Assembly (NCBI GenBank): GCA_021784975.1
Contig: JAJYGU010000285.1
Location: 1-9,091, forward strand
DNA from: Planctomycetota bacterium
Lineage (GTDB): Bacteria > Planctomycetota > Planctomycetia > Pirellulales > Thermoguttaceae
DNA length: 9,091 bases
Direction: 5' to 3'
Position numbers and translations under genes: made by a program
Shown: positions 6,267 through 9,091 of the stretch, piece by piece
Position numbering within the stretch: the stretch's first letter is position 1
Layout of the letters: every line of letters begins with the position of its first letter
The notes under the pieces: generated by a model
What the model saw: the letters and a program-made list of their open reading frames with translations, nothing else
Told to the model about the DNA's origin: nothing
Databases searched by the model: none

Positions 6267-7941
6267 GGGTGGTGCGTCGTGGACCACGTGGCCCATGGCT
6301 GGCTTGGGGGCGTTACTCCTCTGGATGGCCTTCCCGCCGCTGGATTGGTGGCCGCTGGCGTGGCTGGCGCCGGTGCCCTGGGTATGGCTGGTCCGCCGCC
6401 GGCAACTGGCCGGGCGGCGGCCGTACGTCGCGTTGACCGTGGCGGGATTCGCCTTCTGGATGGGGGCCTTGCACTGGCTGCGGCTGCCGCATCCGGCCAC
6501 CAGCATCGGCTGGGTGGCGTTGTCGTTCTATTTTGCCTTTTACCTGCCAGTGTTTGTCGGATTGTCGCGGGTGGCCGTGCATCGCCTGCGGGTGCCGGTG
6601 ATGCTGGCGGCACCCGTGGTTTGGACGGGCCTGGAATTGGCCCGCGCGCACCTGTTGACCGGGATGTCGATGGCCTCGCTGGCGCACACTCAATACCGTT
6701 GGATTGAGTTGATCCAGGTGAGCGACCTGGCCGGCGAGTTTGGGGTGAGTTTTGTGGTGATGTGCGTGGCGGCGGCGCTAGCCCGGATGCTGCCCTGCGA
6801 CGACCGGCCCTGGGCGATCTGGCCGTTGGCGCCGGCAGCCGGCGTATTGGCCGCCGTGCTCGGCTACGGTTATCTCCGCACCGCCCATGAAGTCACCTCG
6901 CCCGGACCGAGGGTGGCCTTGATTCAAGGCTCGGTGGATATCGAGTTGATGAGCGCGGCTGATCCCCAGGAACGCCGCCGCATGGCCGATCAGCGAGACG
7001 ATTACACTTATCGCCAGTATTTGCGGCTTTCGGAAGAGGCCGTCGAGAAGTATCCGCGGGTCGATGTGGTGGTCTGGCCGGAGTCCATGTTTCCTTGGAC
7101 GCTGGTGACTTTCGACGCCAACGCCACCAGGCCGGCGGAGTATGGCGGGTCCGAGGCCCAATTCCGCGCAGACTTGCAGCAGGCGGCAGACAGCGATCGG
7201 TGGACCATGGCCCGGCTGGCTGAGAAGCTTGGAACGGCCCTGATCCTCGGCGTCGCTACGGAACATTTTGGGGCGCACGACGATTGCGTGTACTGCTCGG
7301 CGGCTTATGTCAGCCACGAAGGGCGACTGATGGGCCGCTACGACAAGAATCATCTGGTGATGTTCGGCGAGTATATGCCGCTGGTCGACCGTTTTCCTTG
7401 GCTCCAGCACTTCACCCCCTTGACCGGCAACGCCACTCCGGGCAACAAGGTTGTGGCCTTCGAGGCGGGTGGCGTGTGCATGGCCCCGAGCATCTGCTAC
7501 GAGAGCGTGCTTTCGCACGTGATCCGCCGCCAAGTCAACGCCTTAGCGGCCGAAGGCAAGCAGCCGCAGGTGCTTATCAATCTGACTAACGACGGCTGGT
7601 TTTGGGGATCGAGCGAACTGGATATGCACCTGGCCTGCGGCGTGTTTCGGGCGGTGGAATGCCGCAAGCCGTTTCTGATCGCCGCCAACACCGGGTTTTC
7701 GGCCTGGATCGACGGCGACGGACGCATTCGGAAGAAAGGCCGCCGGCGGCAGACCGATATCCTGCTGGCCGAAGTGCGGCTCGACCACCGTGGCAGTTGG
7801 TATCTGCGGCACGGCGACTGGTTCGCCGGCATCTGCCTGGTCGCGTGCCTGGCCTTCGCGGCGGCTTACTGGTTTCCGGCCGTGCCGGCGCGAAGGCGGT
7901 GGCACAGCTCGAGCAGTTCCTCTAAGGCCGCCTGCACCTGA
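6253..7941 (+). CDS. lnt: Apolipoprotein N-acyltransferase
   Basis: Lnt transfers an acyl chain from a phospholipid to the N-terminal cysteine of lipoproteins in the inner membrane, the last step of lipoprotein maturation. The 563-residue protein starts with several hydrophobic segments (about residues 15-210: MAGLGALLLWMAFPPLDWW, VAGFAFWMGALHWL, FYFAFYLPVFVGL, and others). A nitrilase-type domain follows from about residue 218, beginning PRVALIQGSVD. The catalytic triad of the family is present: Glu277 in VVWPESMFPW, Lys365 in YDKNHLVMFGEYMP and Cys415 in APSICYES. NLTNDGWFW and ANTGFSAWID are also typical. A closing membrane helix lies near 523-541. The last ~25 residues include a six-Ser run (HSSSSSSKAACT) encoded opposite the Hpt gene. 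ATG 6295 is an alternative start just before the first helix, with a poorer ribosome site. Confidence 0.95.
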   Translation: MSQSPGGASWTTWPMAGLGALLLWMAFPPLDWWPLAWLAPVPWVWLVRRRQLAGRRPYVALTVAGFAFWMGALHWLRLPHPATSIGWVALSFYFAFYLPVFVGLSRVAVHRLRVPVMLAAPVVWTGLELARAHLLTGMSMASLAHTQYRWIELIQVSDLAGEFGVSFVVMCVAAALARMLPCDDRPWAIWPLAPAAGVLAAVLGYGYLRTAHEVTSPGPRVALIQGSVDIELMSAADPQERRRMADQRDDYTYRQYLRLSEEAVEKYPRVDVVVWPESMFPWTLVTFDANATRPAEYGGSEAQFRADLQQAADSDRWTMARLAEKLGTALILGVATEHFGAHDDCVYCSAAYVSHEGRLMGRYDKNHLVMFGEYMPLVDRFPWLQHFTPLTGNATPGNKVVAFEAGGVCMAPSICYESVLSHVIRRQVNALAAEGKQPQVLINLTNDGWFWGSSELDMHLACGVFRAVECRKPFLIAANTGFSAWIDGDGRIRKKGRRRQTDILLAEVRLDHRGSWYLRHGDWFAGICLVACLAFAAAYWFPAVPARRRWHSSSSSSKAACT

Positions 7942-8204
7942 GCGATCGGTTCCTCGTCGCGGACGGCGGACTCGAGCCGAGCGGCGAACGGCGTGAGCAG
8001 GTCGAAGCCGTAGCTGCCGGCGGCGCCCTTGAGTTGATGGGCCAAGCGGCGCAACCCCTCCAGGTCGCCGCCGTCGAAGCACTCCGACAGCGTCGCCGTC
8101 CGGCAGGGCATCTCCTCGACGAACATGACCACTAGTTCACCCAGGTCGGGGTCGCCCCCCAAACGCGAATAGAGTAAGGCTTCGGTGTTGGCCGCTTGGC
8201 TCAT
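7866..8204 (-). CDS. Stand-alone Hpt (histidine phosphotransfer) domain protein
   Basis: This 112-residue protein is a single Hpt domain, which carries phosphate between receiver domains in multistep phosphorelays in the cytoplasm. The phospho-accepting His56 sits in the family motif LRRLAHQLKGAAGSYGF (51-67). The flanking helices ELVVMFVEEMPCRTATLSECF and LTPFAARLESAV fit the four-helix bundle. ATG at 8202-8204 is chosen, with GGAAG a few bases upstream. A longer frame from TTG 8261 adds 19 unlikely residues. No histidine kinase or response regulator is adjacent, so the partner is unknown. The gene converges with lnt and their ends overlap by 76 bases. Confidence 0.9.
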   Translation of the reverse strand: MSQAANTEALLYSRLGGDPDLGELVVMFVEEMPCRTATLSECFDGGDLEGLRRLAHQLKGAAGSYGFDLLTPFAARLESAVRDEEPIAQVQAALEELLELCHRLRAGTAGNQ

Positions 8205-8424
8205 AGCTTCCGTCCGCGATGGTGACCGTTCGCCCCATTCAAGACCAACGAAAGGCCCCAAGAAACCCTAGCTTGATTTTTTGGCCCCAGGCGATGGCGG
8301 CAGGGCCGCCTTCGAGAAAGGGCCCTTACAACCGCTACAGCCGGCATAAACGGCACGAATAATCTACGGGGCGTAGCTTAATTGGGCCGTCTGGTCAAGA
8401 AACGATCGGCGCCTCGTCGATAAG

Positions 8425-8439
8425 CAAATCTTAGATTTG
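8425..8439. promoter_or_regulatory. Palindromic candidate operator
   Basis: A perfect seven-base dyad, CAAATCT and AGATTTG around a single T, lies about 70 bases before the start of the Cys-rich gene. It touches the candidate -35 box, a position typical of a repressor or activator site. The regulator is unknown, and a chance palindrome of this size is possible. Confidence 0.35.
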
Positions 8440-8466
8440 GACCTGAACCCCTACCTACGCTATGGC
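8437..8466 (+). promoter_or_regulatory. Weak candidate promoter of the Cys-rich gene
   Basis: TTGGAC (8437-8442) and TATGGC (8461-8466) are separated by 18 bases and could act as -35 and -10 boxes. This would put transcription start near 8473 and leave a leader of about 37 bases. Each box matches the sigma-70 consensus only partly. Confidence 0.25.
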
Positions 8467-8509
8467 GTGAGTATCCCACAAGGTCTTTCCTAACAAAGGA
8501 GTACCTCCT

Positions 8510-9091
8510 ATGTACCGTCGTCTTCTGTTGTCGACGCTGACCGTGACCGCCGTGGTGGCGATCATCAGCGTCTCCAGCGCTCAGGCTGGCCTGCTCGGCA
8601 ATGGGTGTTGTGCCCCGGCCTGCTGTGCCGCTCCAGCGGCCTGCGCGGCGCCGGCGGCTTGCGCGCCGGCTTGCTGTGGGTCCGCTTGCTGCGCCACCAA
8701 GTGCTGCCGTCCCAGCCTGTGCGAGCGGATCAAGGCCCGGTGCTGCTGCCACAAATGCTGCCGCGGCTGCACTAGCTGCGGTTGTTGCGCCCCGGCCGCT
8801 TGTGCTCCGGCCTGCTGCGCCGCCCCCAAGGCCTGTGCGCCGGCCTGCTGCGAGAGCTGCTGCAAGACCAAGTGCTGCCGTGAGCGGTGCTGCCGCGTCC
8901 GCTGCTGCCGTACCAAGTGCTGCTGCGAGTCGGGCTGCTGTGCGGCCCCCGCCTGCTGTGCGGCCCCGGCCTGCTGCGCCGCCCCCAAGGCCTGTGCGCC
9001 GGCCTGCTGCGAGAGCTGCTGCAAGACCAAGTGCTGCCATGAGCGGTGCTGCCGCGTCCGCTGCTGCCGTCCGAAGTGCTGCGGTTGCGCG
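8510..9091 (+). CDS. Secreted cysteine-rich repeat protein (partial, continues past right edge)
   Basis: The frame starts at ATG 8510 with AAGGAG (8496-8501) eight bases upstream and stays open to the end of the window (194 codons). Residues 1-26 form a signal peptide: MYRR, a hydrophobic core, and SSAQA before the mature GLLGNG. The visible mature part has 168 residues, of which 59 are Cys (35 percent), mostly as CC pairs three residues apart. Two kinds of block alternate: Ala/Pro blocks (CCAAPACC, ACAPACC) and basic blocks (CCKTKCC, CCRERCC, CCRVRCC). A 53-residue unit is repeated. The protein resembles no enzyme. Spacing suggests extensive disulfide bonding after export, or thiolate metal binding. 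Related CC-rich exported proteins may occur in planctomycetes, but I cannot name a family. Codon use (TGC strongly preferred over TGT) suits the host, which argues for real coding. Confidence 0.85.
   Translation, partial: MYRRLLLSTLTVTAVVAIISVSSAQAGLLGNGCCAPACCAAPAACAAPAACAPACCGSACCATKCCRPSLCERIKARCCCHKCCRGCTSCGCCAPAACAPACCAAPKACAPACCESCCKTKCCRERCCRVRCCRTKCCCESGCCAAPACCAAPACCAAPKACAPACCESCCKTKCCHERCCRVRCCRPKCCGCA
8807..9082 (+). repeat. Tandem 159-bp repeat inside the Cys-rich gene
   Basis: Bases 8807-8923 recur at 8966-9082, a period of 159 bases (53 codons), with three differences in 117 positions. They change one Arg to His and one Thr to Pro, and the frame is kept. A more diverged copy of the same block lies one period earlier (from about 8648), with CAAPAACAPACC and CCATKCC in matching order. 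The near identity of the last two copies points to recent duplication or gene conversion. Confidence 0.9.

Larger units (their letters stand above)
8205..8509. other. Intergenic region between the Hpt gene and the Cys-rich gene
   Basis: These ~305 bases separate two divergent genes and should hold both promoters. Visible are a perfect palindrome CAAATCT-T-AGATTTG at 8425-8439, a possible promoter after it, a ten-base palindrome AAGGGCCCTT near 8320, and a short tRNA-like 5' segment at 8368-8386 that does not extend into a full tRNA. No open frame here looks like a gene. Confidence 0.5.

Noticed and set aside
8368..8442. tRNA-like start GGGGCGTAGCTTAATTGG
   Set aside because: It resembles an acceptor strand and D-arm, but the following ~75 bases contain no T-arm GGTTCGA-type motif, no anticodon stem in place and no matching 3' acceptor strand. 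A tRNA fragment or chance.
8378..9040. Long minus-strand open frames opposite the Cys-rich gene (Ala/Gly/Gln-rich translations)
   Set aside because: They are antisense readings of the TGC-rich repeat; the plus strand has the ribosome site, signal peptide and a regular Cys pattern.

Overview
The window looks like a chromosomal piece of a high-GC planctomycete, probably Pirellulales-like. Four things point there: an ECF sigma factor whose N-terminus resembles planctomycete ECF factors, a lone FliN-type SpoA domain gene away from a flagellar cluster, large secreted polysaccharide-active proteins, and a secreted protein that is about one third cysteine. The lineage is inferred from protein style; no rRNA is present.

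Layout, left to right. (1) 1-313, minus: start of an ECF sigma factor that runs off the left edge. (2) 314-1019: about 700 bases with no convincing gene, holding a nested palindrome at 848-920. (3) 1020-4335, minus: a two-gene secreted unit, a right-handed beta-helix protein followed 34 bases later by a putative TIM-barrel glycosidase, both with signal peptides. (4) 4336-4751: poorly coding, with a broken minus-strand reading frame ending in a hydrophobic peptide. (5) 4752-5402, plus: an ORF whose last ~71 residues are a clear SpoA (FliN/FliM C-terminal) domain. (6) 5528-6115, plus: a glutamine amidotransferase of anthranilate/aminodeoxychorismate synthase (TrpG/PabA). (7) 6190-6266: a REP-like inverted repeat whose right arm contains the start codon of the next gene. 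(8) 6253-7941, plus: apolipoprotein N-acyltransferase (Lnt). (9) 7866-8204, minus: a stand-alone Hpt phosphotransfer protein overlapping the end of lnt tail to tail. (10) 8205-8509: intergenic. (11) 8510-9091, plus: the cysteine-rich secreted protein, cut off by the right edge.

How the genes relate. The beta-helix/glycosidase pair is a probable transcription unit for an extracellular glycan. The SpoA gene, trpG/pabA and lnt are co-directional housekeeping-type genes with no obvious shared pathway. The most unusual items are the cysteine-rich repeat protein, which could be a disulfide-linked envelope component or a metal binder, and the palindromic repeat that forms the translation start of lnt.
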